Below, one piece after another: positions 18,582 to 26,900 of a stretch of 64,000 nt of DNA. Source of the DNA: Lachnospiraceae bacterium. GTDB taxonomy: Bacteria > Bacillota_A > Clostridia > Lachnospirales > Lachnospiraceae. The stretch's first letter is position 1. Each line of letters starts with the position of its first letter. Both the position numbers and the translations under genes were made by a program. The notes under the pieces were generated by a model, which did no database searches, was not told the DNA's origin, and saw only the letters and a program-made list of their open reading frames with translations. The DNA lies in contig JAETQR010000001.1 of the NCBI GenBank assembly GCA_021770615.1, positions 62,001-126,000 of the forward strand, read 5' to 3'.

Positions 18582-19616
18582 TTATTTTGTGCGGTAGATC
18601 CGGTGCACTCCCTGCCACTTGCTCACCATCGACGGCTTCTCTGAAAGTTCTTTCCCGAGTCCTTTTGTATATGTGTCGAGAAATGCCTGGTCTGCCTCGT
18701 CAAGCTCTAATTCTCCCCCGCATGCAACCACATAATAATCGTCAAGCTTTCCATTCCGGAACAGGCATACGATCTTTTTATTATCCCCCTTCTTTTCACC
18801 ATCCTTATATGACTGCTCTGCCTCATAAGAAATAGAGTCGTTTTTACAGAATGTAATAACTTCCGTCCCCCCGCCTACACATGTAGAATACAGGAAATAC
18901 TTCCCCTCCGCAGTCACTTTCTGTATAAACTCCTTATATTTTTCCGGTGCATAACATGTAAGTGCCCCAATATATGCATGAAGGTCGACGGAGGTCTTCC
19001 CGGTACGGATCACCTTGAATTCGACGCCCTGGCAATACAGATATATTTCCGCATTTTCCACAAACACTGTTTCTTCTATGCTTTCTGCTATTTTGCCTGC
19101 AATCTTGCCTGCAATTTGCTGCATTTTTTCTGTAAAACCGGGAAATCCACATGCCTCGATCTCTGCAAGCTCTTCCGCAACAAAACAATGTTCCGCCGGG
19201 TCATACCCGAGTTCAGCAGCCAAAAAGACCGACTTATCATTAAATTGGATGAGCCTGCTGCTCTCATGTTTTAAATATTCATCACTTCCCATATTATCAA
19301 CCGTGAGCTCATACTCATCTCCGTCATACTCATCTTCATCATACTCTTCTCCGCCATCGCGTTGTTCCTCTGATTGCGCATTCAAAAAAACCGCCTGCAG
19401 CTTTTTCATCCTCTCCGGAAGCTGCTGATAAGCCGTGTATCCCTGCTCTTCCAGCGTCTCTTCTGCGACCGCCTCTTCTATATCCCAATCCTGATAATGC
19501 CAGGTTCCATTTTCCTGTGCTGTCTCCACCTCTAATTTGCAGAATGCCACCATCCCCAGCAAAAGTACCGGAACCAGGAGTATAGCCATCAGCATCTGGA
19601 ATCTTTCATCTTTCAT
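18582..19616 (-). CDS. Membrane-anchored acidic protein, function unknown
   Basis: A 344-residue protein that I do not recognise. It begins with a transmembrane segment (MLMAILLVPVLLLGMVAFCK) and continues outside the membrane; near residues 95-115 there is a strikingly acidic patch (EEYDEDEYDGDEYELTVDN). Longer upstream reading is possible, but the ATG at 19616 overlaps the stop of a small upstream gene as ATGA and has GGAGTG upstream, so I use it. It is the last gene of the GntR-ABC operon; extracellular accessory or sensor function for the ABC exporter is inference. Confidence 0.7.
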   Translation of the reverse strand: MKDERFQMLMAILLVPVLLLGMVAFCKLEVETAQENGTWHYQDWDIEEAVAEETLEEQGYTAYQQLPERMKKLQAVFLNAQSEEQRDGGEEYDEDEYDGDEYELTVDNMGSDEYLKHESSRLIQFNDKSVFLAAELGYDPAEHCFVAEELAEIEACGFPGFTEKMQQIAGKIAGKIAESIEETVFVENAEIYLYCQGVEFKVIRTGKTSVDLHAYIGALTCYAPEKYKEFIQKVTAEGKYFLYSTCVGGGTEVITFCKNDSISYEAEQSYKDGEKKGDNKKIVCLFRNGKLDDYYVVACGGELELDEADQAFLDTYTKGLGKELSEKPSMVSKWQGVHRIYRTK

Positions 19617-19714
19617 CTTTCTTTCACTCCTTTCTTCCCTGTCCGGGCAGATATTCCTATGATCACCATAAACAGAACGACCCCTCCCAGGATCACAAGC
19701 CATCTTCTCTTCAT
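19613..19714 (-). CDS. 33-residue single-membrane-helix peptide
   Basis: A short gene: MKRRWLVILGGVVLFMVIIG followed by ISARTGKKGVKER. Its ATG (19714) overlaps the stop of the ABC permease gene as ATGA, and its TGA overlaps the start of the next gene as ATGA. It has a purine-rich GAGGGACAG ribosome binding site. Basic ends flanking one hydrophobic helix are typical of small transporter-associated membrane proteins. The double ATGA overlap, also used at the permease start, argues strongly that it is translated. Function unknown. Confidence 0.65.
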   Translation of the reverse strand: MKRRWLVILGGVVLFMVIIGISARTGKKGVKER

Positions 19715-20832
19715 CTTCTGTCCCTCTTCTTTCTCATTCTCTCCCATTGGCTAACGACGATATTCAGGACAATCAAAATGATCCCTGCCGCTATGAGACT
19801 GTATAACCAGAACCAGAATTCCTCGGATCCCCGGTATATTGTCCCTGTCATCAAATCGCCAAACTTCATGGCTACTATAGTGCCAAGTCCAAGCGAAATC
19901 CCCGCAAAGATGAATTCCATAACTACCTTCGAATTTACAACCGCATTATTGGATTCCCAGACATTCCATCTCAACCTTAGTGCAAGCAGGATAACTGCCA
20001 CCGCCAGAACAAGGAAAAGAAACAAAAACAGGATTTTCTGAAAATATCCATTCCATACAGCTACATATTTTTGCATTCCCATATTCCCTACAGAATATAT
20101 ATCCACTTTAGGAAACGGGTCTATGATACTGGCCGGTATCGTCCATGTTCCTACGCCTCTGGCAGTTTGATACAAAAGACCGTATATATCGGTAAAATAA
20201 ATAGGGGCAATCAGTATACCTGTTCCTACCATATATCCCATGACCATATTATGAAGATACATCTGTGCCGCAAACAGAATAAAGAATATAACACTCATAC
20301 CTGCAAACATAAGTAACATGGTCTGCCAGATCACAAGATAAGTATTTCCTTCTGCAGATGCCCCCGGTATCATACTATTGATCTCATTCAATCTATGGTC
20401 ATATACGGAATTCACTGCACAAGCCATCAGACCATACAAGAAGCAGAACAGAAAAATAACAGTTTCTCCGACTCCTGCCTTGATCCATGTCTTCTTCCAC
20501 TCCTTAATGGGAAGGATCCTGAGAAAATCAGATACCCCTGTCCGTTTTTCCTGATAAAATATCCGGCGTATCAAAAGGGCCTCCATAAAGATTGTAAAGT
20601 ATACAGGCAGATCCCCCATACAACTTTCCCACGCCTCAATGAACACAGCCCCAGAGTTCTGCATCTGAAAATGATTTGGCTCTGAAAACATCAAATAACC
20701 ATCCAGACATATATCCCGCAGCCGGATAAACATATTTGCTAATATAAACCCCATGTACAATATCCCAATAACCAACACAGGAAATACTTTCTTTATTTCC
20801 CGCTTTATATAGGTCTTCTCTGATCGATTCAT
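19711..20832 (-). CDS. ABC-2 type transporter permease
   Basis: Integral membrane protein of 373 residues with about six to seven hydrophobic segments and an RRIFYQEKRTGVSDFLRILP stretch typical of ABC-2 permeases after the first helix. It overlaps the ATPase gene by 4 bp (ATGA). Together they form an exporter of the YtrB/YtrC type, found downstream of GntR/YtrA regulators in Firmicutes, often linked to cell-envelope stress; substrate unknown. Confidence 0.83.
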   Translation of the reverse strand: MNRSEKTYIKREIKKVFPVLVIGILYMGFILANMFIRLRDICLDGYLMFSEPNHFQMQNSGAVFIEAWESCMGDLPVYFTIFMEALLIRRIFYQEKRTGVSDFLRILPIKEWKKTWIKAGVGETVIFLFCFLYGLMACAVNSVYDHRLNEINSMIPGASAEGNTYLVIWQTMLLMFAGMSVIFFILFAAQMYLHNMVMGYMVGTGILIAPIYFTDIYGLLYQTARGVGTWTIPASIIDPFPKVDIYSVGNMGMQKYVAVWNGYFQKILFLFLFLVLAVAVILLALRLRWNVWESNNAVVNSKVVMEFIFAGISLGLGTIVAMKFGDLMTGTIYRGSEEFWFWLYSLIAAGIILIVLNIVVSQWERMRKKRDRR

Positions 20833-21737
20833 TTTCTCTTCCTCCTTCTATTTGAATAGATAAACAACTCCTCAAGAGAAATTTCCGTCTTTTCTGCCAG
20901 GTCTGCTCCATTTTCCATAAAGAATGCAACCGCATCATCCGTATCCGGATCCTCTGTCCCAGCGCTCTTATCCCATAAAAATGTATACACACTTCCGACA
21001 TTGGAATAGTTCACGATTCGCTTTTCATCAAGCATTCCCTCCGGTATATTATCCTTAAATACAACCTGGTACTTACCAATCTGTTCTTTTACGCTGTCCA
21101 GATCCCCCTGGTAATGCACACCCCCCGTATTTAACATCGTAACCGTATCACAGATTTTTTCCAGTTCATGCAGATGATGGGTAGAAATGATGACCGACAC
21201 CTCATCATATTCTACTTTTGTAATGATCTGTTCGAGAAGATCTGCCTTCGCCATGGCATCCAGCCCCGAAGTCGGCTCATCCATCACGATCACATCGGGT
21301 CTCATTGCCATATTCAGCATAAAAGACACCCGCATTTTTTGCCCTTTAGAAAGATGGCCTATCTTTTGACCCAGGGGAATTTCAAAAACTTCATTTAATT
21401 TTTTAAACTCCTCCCTGTCAAAACCATCGTACATCCCCTCATAAAAATCTACCATAGCTTTCACTTTATACTTTGGAAAATAATTGCAGTTATCCGCCAC
21501 ATACCCGATCTTTTTCTTGACATGCGGACTATCATACACGCCCTCTCCATCAATGAGGACCTGTCCCTGATCTGGCATCAGTATACCGGTAATGCATTTG
21601 ATCAACGTCGTTTTTCCGGAACCGTTCGGTCCGATCAAACCATGAATCTGCCCCGGCTGTACTTCAAACGATACATTTTCGACCGCCGGCTTTTCTCCTT
21701 TGTTATATGCTTTCGTTACATTTCTTACTTCTATCAT
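20829..21737 (-). CDS. ABC transporter ATP-binding protein
   Basis: ATPase of 302 residues. Walker A GPNGSGKTTL, signature LSKGQKMRVSFML, Walker B VIVMDEP and the switch histidine region ISTHHLHELE are all present. The C-terminal 80 residues after the NBD are longer than a minimal ATPase and may contact the permease. The ATG at 21737 has GGAGGAAGAAA upstream and is preferred to the in-frame ATG at 21758. Second gene of the GntR operon. Confidence 0.92.
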   Translation of the reverse strand: MIEVRNVTKAYNKGEKPAVENVSFEVQPGQIHGLIGPNGSGKTTLIKCITGILMPDQGQVLIDGEGVYDSPHVKKKIGYVADNCNYFPKYKVKAMVDFYEGMYDGFDREEFKKLNEVFEIPLGQKIGHLSKGQKMRVSFMLNMAMRPDVIVMDEPTSGLDAMAKADLLEQIITKVEYDEVSVIISTHHLHELEKICDTVTMLNTGGVHYQGDLDSVKEQIGKYQVVFKDNIPEGMLDEKRIVNYSNVGSVYTFLWDKSAGTEDPDTDDAVAFFMENGADLAEKTEISLEELFIYSNRRRKRK

Positions 21738-21788
21738 TTTCTTCCTCCATTCCGCCATAACTTTCCATCATCAACCTACAGAGAACCT

Positions 21789-22166
21789 TTACCGGGCTAC
21801 ACTGCTATACAGCTCATCGAGCTCTCCCTGCACTTCATCTTTGGAGACTCCCATGTAGATCAGTTCCATACATGCCTGCCGGAAAGCAGCAAACCCCCTA
21901 TCCAACTGGGAACGGTTTGGCTTATTCTCACTCTCTTCTGCGATATATGCTCCCTTCCCCCGTATTGTAACGATGACCCCCTGATGTTCTAACTCACTGT
22001 AAGCCTTAGCGACAGTCCCCGGTGTGACCGAAAGCTGTAATGCAAGCTTGCGCACTGACGGCATACTGTCCCCCGGCTTTAAATATCCCTTTAAAACAGC
22101 AATCTTCACCTGGGAAATGATCTGCTCAAAAATCGGCTGGTTGCTCATCGGACTTATCTGTATCAA
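21789..22166 (-). CDS. GntR-family (YtrA-type) transcriptional regulator
   Basis: A 125-residue repressor-like protein: N-terminal winged helix (QPIFEQIISQVKIAVLKGYL, PGDSMPSVRKLALQLSVTPG, TVAKAYSELEHQGVIVTIRG) and a short helical C-terminal effector or dimer region, the YtrA layout. The start is probably TTG at 22166: AGGGAGG stands six bases upstream and the resulting MIQISPMSNQPIFEQ fits the family start; an ATG at 22148 lacks such a site. It is the first gene of the ABC operon and its own promoter contains a perfect inverted repeat, so autoregulation is likely. Confidence 0.9.
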   Translation of the reverse strand: MIQISPMSNQPIFEQIISQVKIAVLKGYLKPGDSMPSVRKLALQLSVTPGTVAKAYSELEHQGVIVTIRGKGAYIAEESENKPNRSQLDRGFAAFRQACMELIYMGVSKDEVQGELDELYSSVAR

Positions 22167-22220
22167 ATTATCACCTCCCTGCAACAGGTATTATTTCAGT
22201 TGTACTATCTGTACCATCCG

Positions 22221-22255
22221 TACTAACTGTATCATCATGATTGATACAGTTAGTA
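22221..22255. promoter_or_regulatory. Operator: perfect 14-bp inverted repeat, GntR binding site
   Basis: TACTAACTGTATCA (22221-22234) and its exact reverse complement (22242-22255) flank a 7-bp centre TCATGAT. The right arm covers the -10 box and start region of the gntR promoter, the classic place for a repressor. An additional partial TGTAC-TATC copy lies just downstream at 22201-22215. Confidence 0.85.
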
Positions 22256-22280
22256 TACACCTCTCCCTATGATCTGTCAA
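22252..22280 (-). promoter_or_regulatory. Promoter of the GntR-ABC operon
   Basis: On the minus strand TTGACA (22275-22280), 17-bp spacer, TATACT (22252-22257). Transcription would start near 22245, within the operator, about 80 bases ahead of the TTG start codon. Confidence 0.85.
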
Positions 22281-22281
22281 G

Positions 22282-22361
22282 AAAAAAAATGCGATTCCAC
22301 CCCATCCGGGCAGACGAATTGATCTACAAATCAAGGTTAAGTCTGCCCGGGTGGGGTGGAA
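22282..22361 (-). terminator. Terminator of the small lipoprotein gene
   Basis: A 20-bp, GC-rich stem (22296-22315 with 22341-22361, core GTCTGCCCGG) around a 25-nt loop is followed on the minus strand, after a short ATCGCA linker, by eight T (22282-22289). It ends the transcript of 22415-22912 just before the gntR promoter. Confidence 0.85.
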
Positions 22362-22414
22362 CCGCTACTTATCATGCTCCGCAAACGGGAAATTTTCCTG
22401 TCAGAATCCAGGTA

Positions 22415-22912
22415 TCATCCCCCTTTATTCTGTTTCCCTCTGCCAGATCCCCTTCCTTCCATCGATTGTATCGTAATAGACACTGCTTCTTCTCCGTCCA
22501 CAACGACAGTAACCATCGAGCCCGGCTGCACATCCGATATCGTTGTTTCTGTTTTTTCCTCTCCCTGCTGACGATATACTTTCGTGCCGCTGTCTATGCG
22601 TATCTTCTGTGTCTGCTCTGACGGTTGTTCTCCCTTCTGTCCGGCTGGTGGTGTTCCTTCCGGCGGTTCTTCTCCCTGCCGGAATGCGCCGCCGCTGACA
22701 CTACCCGGGCGTTTCCCGTCCGTTTTCCCGCCCTCCGGCCTGTCACCGTCTGGTTTTTCAAACACCGCAAGGGTGATCTCACTGTCCGATACCGATGTCA
22801 CTCTTCCCATCACTTCTGTCCCGGTATCATCCGACGCGCTTTTCCCGCAGCCACTCATTCCCATCATGACCATACTGAAACACACTACTGTAATCCATTT
22901 TTTGTATCTCAT
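22415..22912 (-). CDS. Small secreted lipoprotein, DUF5666-like
   Basis: A 165-residue lipoprotein. From the ATG at 22912 (GGAGG six bases upstream) there is a signal peptide and lipobox MSGC, a beta-rich start (VMGRVTSVSDSEITLAVFEK), a low-complexity Pro/Gly/Glu segment in the middle, and a C-terminal strand-rich part (SDVQPGSMVTVVVDGEEA). The pattern of a value written as RIDSGTKVYRQ followed by a DVQPGSMV segment resembles DUF5666-type small beta-barrel domains; that assignment is tentative. It is a single-gene transcript between rpmF and the GntR operon. Confidence 0.7.
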   Translation of the reverse strand: MRYKKWITVVCFSMVMMGMSGCGKSASDDTGTEVMGRVTSVSDSEITLAVFEKPDGDRPEGGKTDGKRPGSVSGGAFRQGEEPPEGTPPAGQKGEQPSEQTQKIRIDSGTKVYRQQGEEKTETTISDVQPGSMVTVVVDGEEAVSITIQSMEGRGSGRGKQNKGG

Positions 22913-23046
22913 CCTGTACCTCCGTTTTTCTTTCCATTTTAAGACAATGAATTGAATTTCCCGTGTATAGGATGTGTAAAATCTGTGTCCGGGGAACGTA
23001 CTCCTCCTAATTCCGGGAGCAGTCCCATATTTTTGCCGATAACACA

Positions 23047-23081
23047 GAAAAAGCGCAAGTCCATCATCTGGATTTACGCTT
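23047..23081 (-). terminator. Terminator of rpmF
   Basis: On the minus strand a 12-bp stem AAGCGTAAATCC/GGACTTGCGCTT (23051-23081, with two G-T type mismatches) around a 7-nt loop is followed by TTTTTC. Confidence 0.75.
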
Positions 23082-23153
23082 CCGCTACTCGATAAACATT
23101 TGCCATTTAGATCTTTCCGCACAACGCTGGTTCTATGCAACTCAACGCCTACT

Positions 23154-23336
23154 CTACTCAGCTTTTGCAAGAATCTCTTTCTTATTATAGCTGCCACAGT
23201 TTTTGCATACTCTGTGTGGAACCATCAGCTCTCCACATTTACTGCACTTTACTAAAGTAGGAGCTGTCATTTTCCAGTTAGCTCTACGTTTATCTCTTCT
23301 CGCTTTTGAAGATTTATTCTTAGGACAGATCGACAT
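23154..23336 (-). CDS. rpmF: 50S ribosomal protein L32
   Basis: A 60-residue ribosomal protein with the family start region SKARRDKRRANWKM and a complete zinc ribbon (CSKC at 31-34 and CKNC at 44-47), so it is the zinc-binding form. AAGGAGGTG precedes the ATG. In many Clostridia rpmF follows a yceD/DUF177 gene; here none is present between ackA and rpmF, and rpmF has its own consensus promoter and terminator. Confidence 0.97.
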   Translation of the reverse strand: MSICPKNKSSKARRDKRRANWKMTAPTLVKCSKCGELMVPHRVCKNCGSYNKKEILAKAE

Positions 23337-23374
23337 GTCATTACACCTCCTTAAAAACTCAAAACACTTTTACC

Positions 23375-23403
23375 ATTATAACGATACTATTACTGTTTGT
23401 CAA
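23375..23403 (-). promoter_or_regulatory. Consensus promoter of rpmF
   Basis: Minus strand TTGACA (23398-23403), 17-bp spacer, TATAAT (23375-23380): perfect in both boxes and spacing. The start point would be about 35 bases ahead of the rpmF ATG. Confidence 0.92.
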
Positions 23404-23445
23404 CACTTTTTTCACATGTTTTTCCATTCGTTTTTCCATTCGCTG

Positions 23446-24636
23446 CTATTTTAACAATGCTACTGTTTCCCTTGCGATCGCAAGCTCTTCATTGGTCGGA
23501 ACGACCATCACTTTTACCTTACTATCGGCGGTCGATACTACCTTTTCCTCACTGCGGATCGCATTCTCTTTCTGATCGATCTCCACACCGAGATATCCAA
23601 GATAACTGCAGATATATTCACGCATGATATTGTTATTTTCACCAAGTCCGGCCGTAAATACAATGGCATCCACACCATTCATCGCTGCCGTATAAGCGCC
23701 TATATATTTCGCCACACGATATCCAAATACATCCTGTGCCATCTGCGCTCTCTCATTTCCCTTTTCTGCCGCATCTTCCAGATCACGGAAATCGCTCGAT
23801 ACCCCCGACAGGCCATATACTCCGGACTCTTTGTTCAAATAGGTCATCATTTCTTCCAAAGATTTATCCATGCTATGTGCGAGGTACTCGATGATGGCAG
23901 GATCGATATCGCCACTTCTTGTGCCCATCACAAGACCCTCCAGAGGTGTCAGTCCCATACTGGTATCTACGGATCTTCCATTTTTTACAGCAGTGACACT
24001 CGCACCGTTTCCGAGATGGCAGACGATGACTTTTGAATTGTCAGGATCAATGCCCAACAACTCGATCGCACGCTTGGAAACAAAACTGTGACTGGTTCCG
24101 TGGAAACCATAGCGGCGCACTTTATATTTCTCATAGCACTCATATGGCAGCCCGTACATATATGCTACCGGTTCCATCGTCTGATGGAATGCCGTATCAA
24201 AAACCGCTGTGTTCGGAACCCCCGGCATGATCGCCTGGCAGGCACGGATCCCGATCAGGTTTGCCGGATTATGTAATGGGGCAAGCGGGTTACACTCTTC
24301 GATCGCTGCCATTACTTCCTCGTCGATCACAACAGATGAAGCAAATTTCTCTCCGCCGTGTACGACACGGTGTCCAATGGCATCAATCTCCGAAAGGTCG
24401 CGGATCACACCATATTTTTCATCGGTCAGTTCTTTTAACACCATTTTCACTGCCACTTCATGATCCGGCATATCTTTCTGGATCACGATCTTTTCCCCAC
24501 CCGCCGGCGTATGGTTCAGTCTTCCATCTATTCCGATCCTCTCACAGATACCAACAGCCAGCGCTTTTTCTGTCTCTGAATCGATCAGCTGGTACTTCAG
24601 GGAGGAACTTCCACAATTGATCACTAATACTTTCAT
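23446..24636 (-). CDS. ackA: Acetate kinase
   Basis: A 396-residue enzyme making acetate and ATP from acetyl phosphate, the last step of fermentative acetate formation. Family signatures are complete: [15 protein letters not shown] at the start, [46 protein letters not shown], and [29 protein letters not shown] precedes the ATG. A phosphotransacetylase gene is not in the window, although the two are often adjacent. Typical length. Confidence 0.98.
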   Translation of the reverse strand: MKVLVINCGSSSLKYQLIDSETEKALAVGICERIGIDGRLNHTPAGGEKIVIQKDMPDHEVAVKMVLKELTDEKYGVIRDLSEIDAIGHRVVHGGEKFASSVVIDEEVMAAIEECNPLAPLHNPANLIGIRACQAIMPGVPNTAVFDTAFHQTMEPVAYMYGLPYECYEKYKVRRYGFHGTSHSFVSKRAIELLGIDPDNSKVIVCHLGNGASVTAVKNGRSVDTSMGLTPLEGLVMGTRSGDIDPAIIEYLAHSMDKSLEEMMTYLNKESGVYGLSGVSSDFRDLEDAAEKGNERAQMAQDVFGYRVAKYIGAYTAAMNGVDAIVFTAGLGENNNIMREYICSYLGYLGVEIDQKENAIRSEEKVVSTADSKVKVMVVPTNEELAIARETVALLK

Positions 24637-24715
24637 TTTGTATCCTTCTTTCCACTATATTTATGAGGGGCCGCATATACCGCCTGCCTGCCTCTTTCTC
24701 AGTTCATACCAGAAT

Positions 24716-24744
24716 ATTATACAACTGCGGTATTCAAATGTCAA
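24716..24744 (-). promoter_or_regulatory. Consensus promoter of ackA
   Basis: Minus strand TTGACA (24739-24744), 17-bp spacer, TATAAT (24716-24721), giving a leader of about 75 bases before the ackA ATG. Confidence 0.92.
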
Positions 24745-24815
24745 TCCGGCCTGGCTTGAGTTTCCTCATTTTTTTCGTGCACCTTTCCAAATATTATATA
24801 CGATTTCCCACATTT

Positions 24816-26900
24816 TTATTTTACCATCTGAAATGACTGTTTTATGCTTAATACATTTTTGCCATCCATGTATTTATATGAAATATCATCCACACTGTTT
24901 TTAACTATAAATATACCGAGACCTCCTGGTTTGCGTTGCTGCGTAGGAAGGGTCGTATCCGGATCTTCCCTTTCAAGCGGATTATATGGTATTCCGTGAT
25001 CTGTGAATGTAATGACTGCTGCCAGCCTCTTTTCCCGGATCACTTCCAGCCTGACTGTCACTTCTCCCGTCCCCTGCGGATAAGCATAAGAAGCAATATT
25101 GCTAAACAGTTCGTCAATGACCATATCCAACAGCATCATCGTTTTATACGGACACCTGTATCTGCCGAGCCTGCCGTTTATAAAACCCGTTACTTTATCC
25201 ATGCTGCCCGGCTCTGCCGCTACCGTAATCTCATGCTTATTTTTCCGGTCACATGGATCTATGTTTAGCACGTCCTTTTTCATATAATAAAAAGAGAGCA
25301 TCGTTATGTCGTCAAACTGAGGGGCATCACCGGCAAACTCATCAATATCCTTTTTTAATGAGGCCACTGTCTCCTGTGGATCCATATCCGTAGTTTTTGC
25401 TAATACCGACAGCATCCTGTTTGTTCCATACAACTCATTTGACACATTTGTCGCCTCGGCAACTCCATCTGTATACAAAAACAGCCGGTCTCCCGGTTTT
25501 AACCTCAGTTCATGTTCTTTATAGGAAACACCCTCTAGTCCGCCCATGACAAACCCATGATCTTCTTTCACCAGCTCATACGCTCCACCAGCATGCATGA
25601 CAGCCGCATATTCATGCCCCGCATTGATATAGGTCATATGCCCTGTCGATATCGTCAGTACGCCGAGCCATACGGTTACGAACATACCCGCATCATTGTT
25701 CTCACACAGTTGATCATTGACTTTCTCCGCAATTTCCCCGGCTGCAATACCGCTAAGGGCAGAGTTCTTCAACAGAGTTTTTGCGATAACCATGAAAAGG
25801 GCAGCCGGAACTCCTTTTCCTGACACATCGGCCATCACCATCACAAGATGGTCCTTATCAGTCAGAAAATAATCATAAAAATCACCGCCCACCTCCTTTG
25901 CCGGCATCATTGTAGCATATATCCCAAATTCATCTCTGCCGGGGAAAGCAGGAAAGATACATGGCAGCATGTCCTTCTGGATTTTTGCCGCAATGTTTAA
26001 CTCCGTCCCGATCCTCTCTTTTTCGGCGGTGACAACAGTAAGGTTGGTTATATAACTGGTTATATCTGTCTCCATGCGGGCGATCGCTTGGGCCAGGATT
26101 CCGATTTCATCCTTATTTTTGATCTGGCCAAGAAAACTTTCCGTATGTGCGGAGCCCTCTTCACTGCTCTCCCGCTCAACAAAGTTCTTTGCCTCTTTTG
26201 TAATATGGAGTACAGGTTTGATCATGACCCTGTAGGTATAAAGTACATATATGACCGAACAAAACACTACGACGATCAGCGTCACTGCCAACACAACGAA
26301 AACATAATGTCTCCTTGCCTGCAGCAGTGTACTCATAGCTTTCTCGACACTGAGCATCGCTACGATTTTACCCTGCGAATCATATACAGGGACTGCCGCT
26401 GTCGTATGCGGCCCAAATTTCTCCGAATACGAATAAAAATAATTATTCACCCTCTCCCCGGTTGTCATGATCGTTTTTACGGAATCCGCATATTCCTCGC
26501 GGATATCCTTAGATACGTCCAGCAGTTGATAAGGAGGTATCCCACTGTCCGGGCTACTGGCATCAAATACATATGTCAGCGTCCTGTAATCACTTTTATC
26601 AACTGCGGCAACATATATATACCTTGCCTCCATTGTAAGAAGAAGACTGTCAAGTTTTTCCTTCGTCTCTTTATAAACTGTGTCTTTTCTGCCTGTTTCA
26701 AGATATTTTGTGATACGGTCACCGTCCACATATCCACGCGCCGTACATGCAATATCATACGCCATGTCATTATACTGTTTTTCAAGCACTGCCGTAAATT
26801 CCCAATATCCGATCAGGCAGGCTAACGAACAGATCACCGCTGCCACGATCAGCAGGCTGGATGTAAATTTAACGGTCAAACCAGGAGATATTTTCTTCAT
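24816..26900 (-). CDS. Membrane sensor with SpoIIE-type phosphatase and RsbW-like kinase domains
   Basis: A 694-residue signalling protein. Order: transmembrane helix (about 8-32), Cache-like extracellular sensor (33-197), second helix (198-222), HAMP (223-290), coiled linker, PP2C/SpoIIE phosphatase (about 320-545; metal ligands in KEVGGDFYDYF, ADVSGKGVPAALFMV and DDITML), and a GHKL/HATPase domain (560-690; N-box VIDELFSNIASYAYP, G1 TDHGIPYNP, G2 PGGLGIFIVKNS) of the anti-sigma kinase type. Phosphatase and kinase acting on the same STAS substrate are thus in one chain. Its ATG overlaps the stop of the acyl-acid-amido synthetase gene (ATGA), and a STAS gene lies two genes upstream, so that protein is the likely substrate. 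It is the last gene of the RiPP operon. Confidence 0.88.
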   Translation of the reverse strand: MKKISPGLTVKFTSSLLIVAAVICSLACLIGYWEFTAVLEKQYNDMAYDIACTARGYVDGDRITKYLETGRKDTVYKETKEKLDSLLLTMEARYIYVAAVDKSDYRTLTYVFDASSPDSGIPPYQLLDVSKDIREEYADSVKTIMTTGERVNNYFYSYSEKFGPHTTAAVPVYDSQGKIVAMLSVEKAMSTLLQARRHYVFVVLAVTLIVVVFCSVIYVLYTYRVMIKPVLHITKEAKNFVERESSEEGSAHTESFLGQIKNKDEIGILAQAIARMETDITSYITNLTVVTAEKERIGTELNIAAKIQKDMLPCIFPAFPGRDEFGIYATMMPAKEVGGDFYDYFLTDKDHLVMVMADVSGKGVPAALFMVIAKTLLKNSALSGIAAGEIAEKVNDQLCENNDAGMFVTVWLGVLTISTGHMTYINAGHEYAAVMHAGGAYELVKEDHGFVMGGLEGVSYKEHELRLKPGDRLFLYTDGVAEATNVSNELYGTNRMLSVLAKTTDMDPQETVASLKKDIDEFAGDAPQFDDITMLSFYYMKKDVLNIDPCDRKNKHEITVAAEPGSMDKVTGFINGRLGRYRCPYKTMMLLDMVIDELFSNIASYAYPQGTGEVTVRLEVIREKRLAAVITFTDHGIPYNPLEREDPDTTLPTQQRKPGGLGIFIVKNSVDDISYKYMDGKNVLSIKQSFQMVK

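Noticed and set aside
26088..26825. 245-codon plus-strand frame opposite the sensor domain of the SpoIIE protein
   Set aside because: Antisense shadow rich in Cys, His and Arg with no plausible start site.
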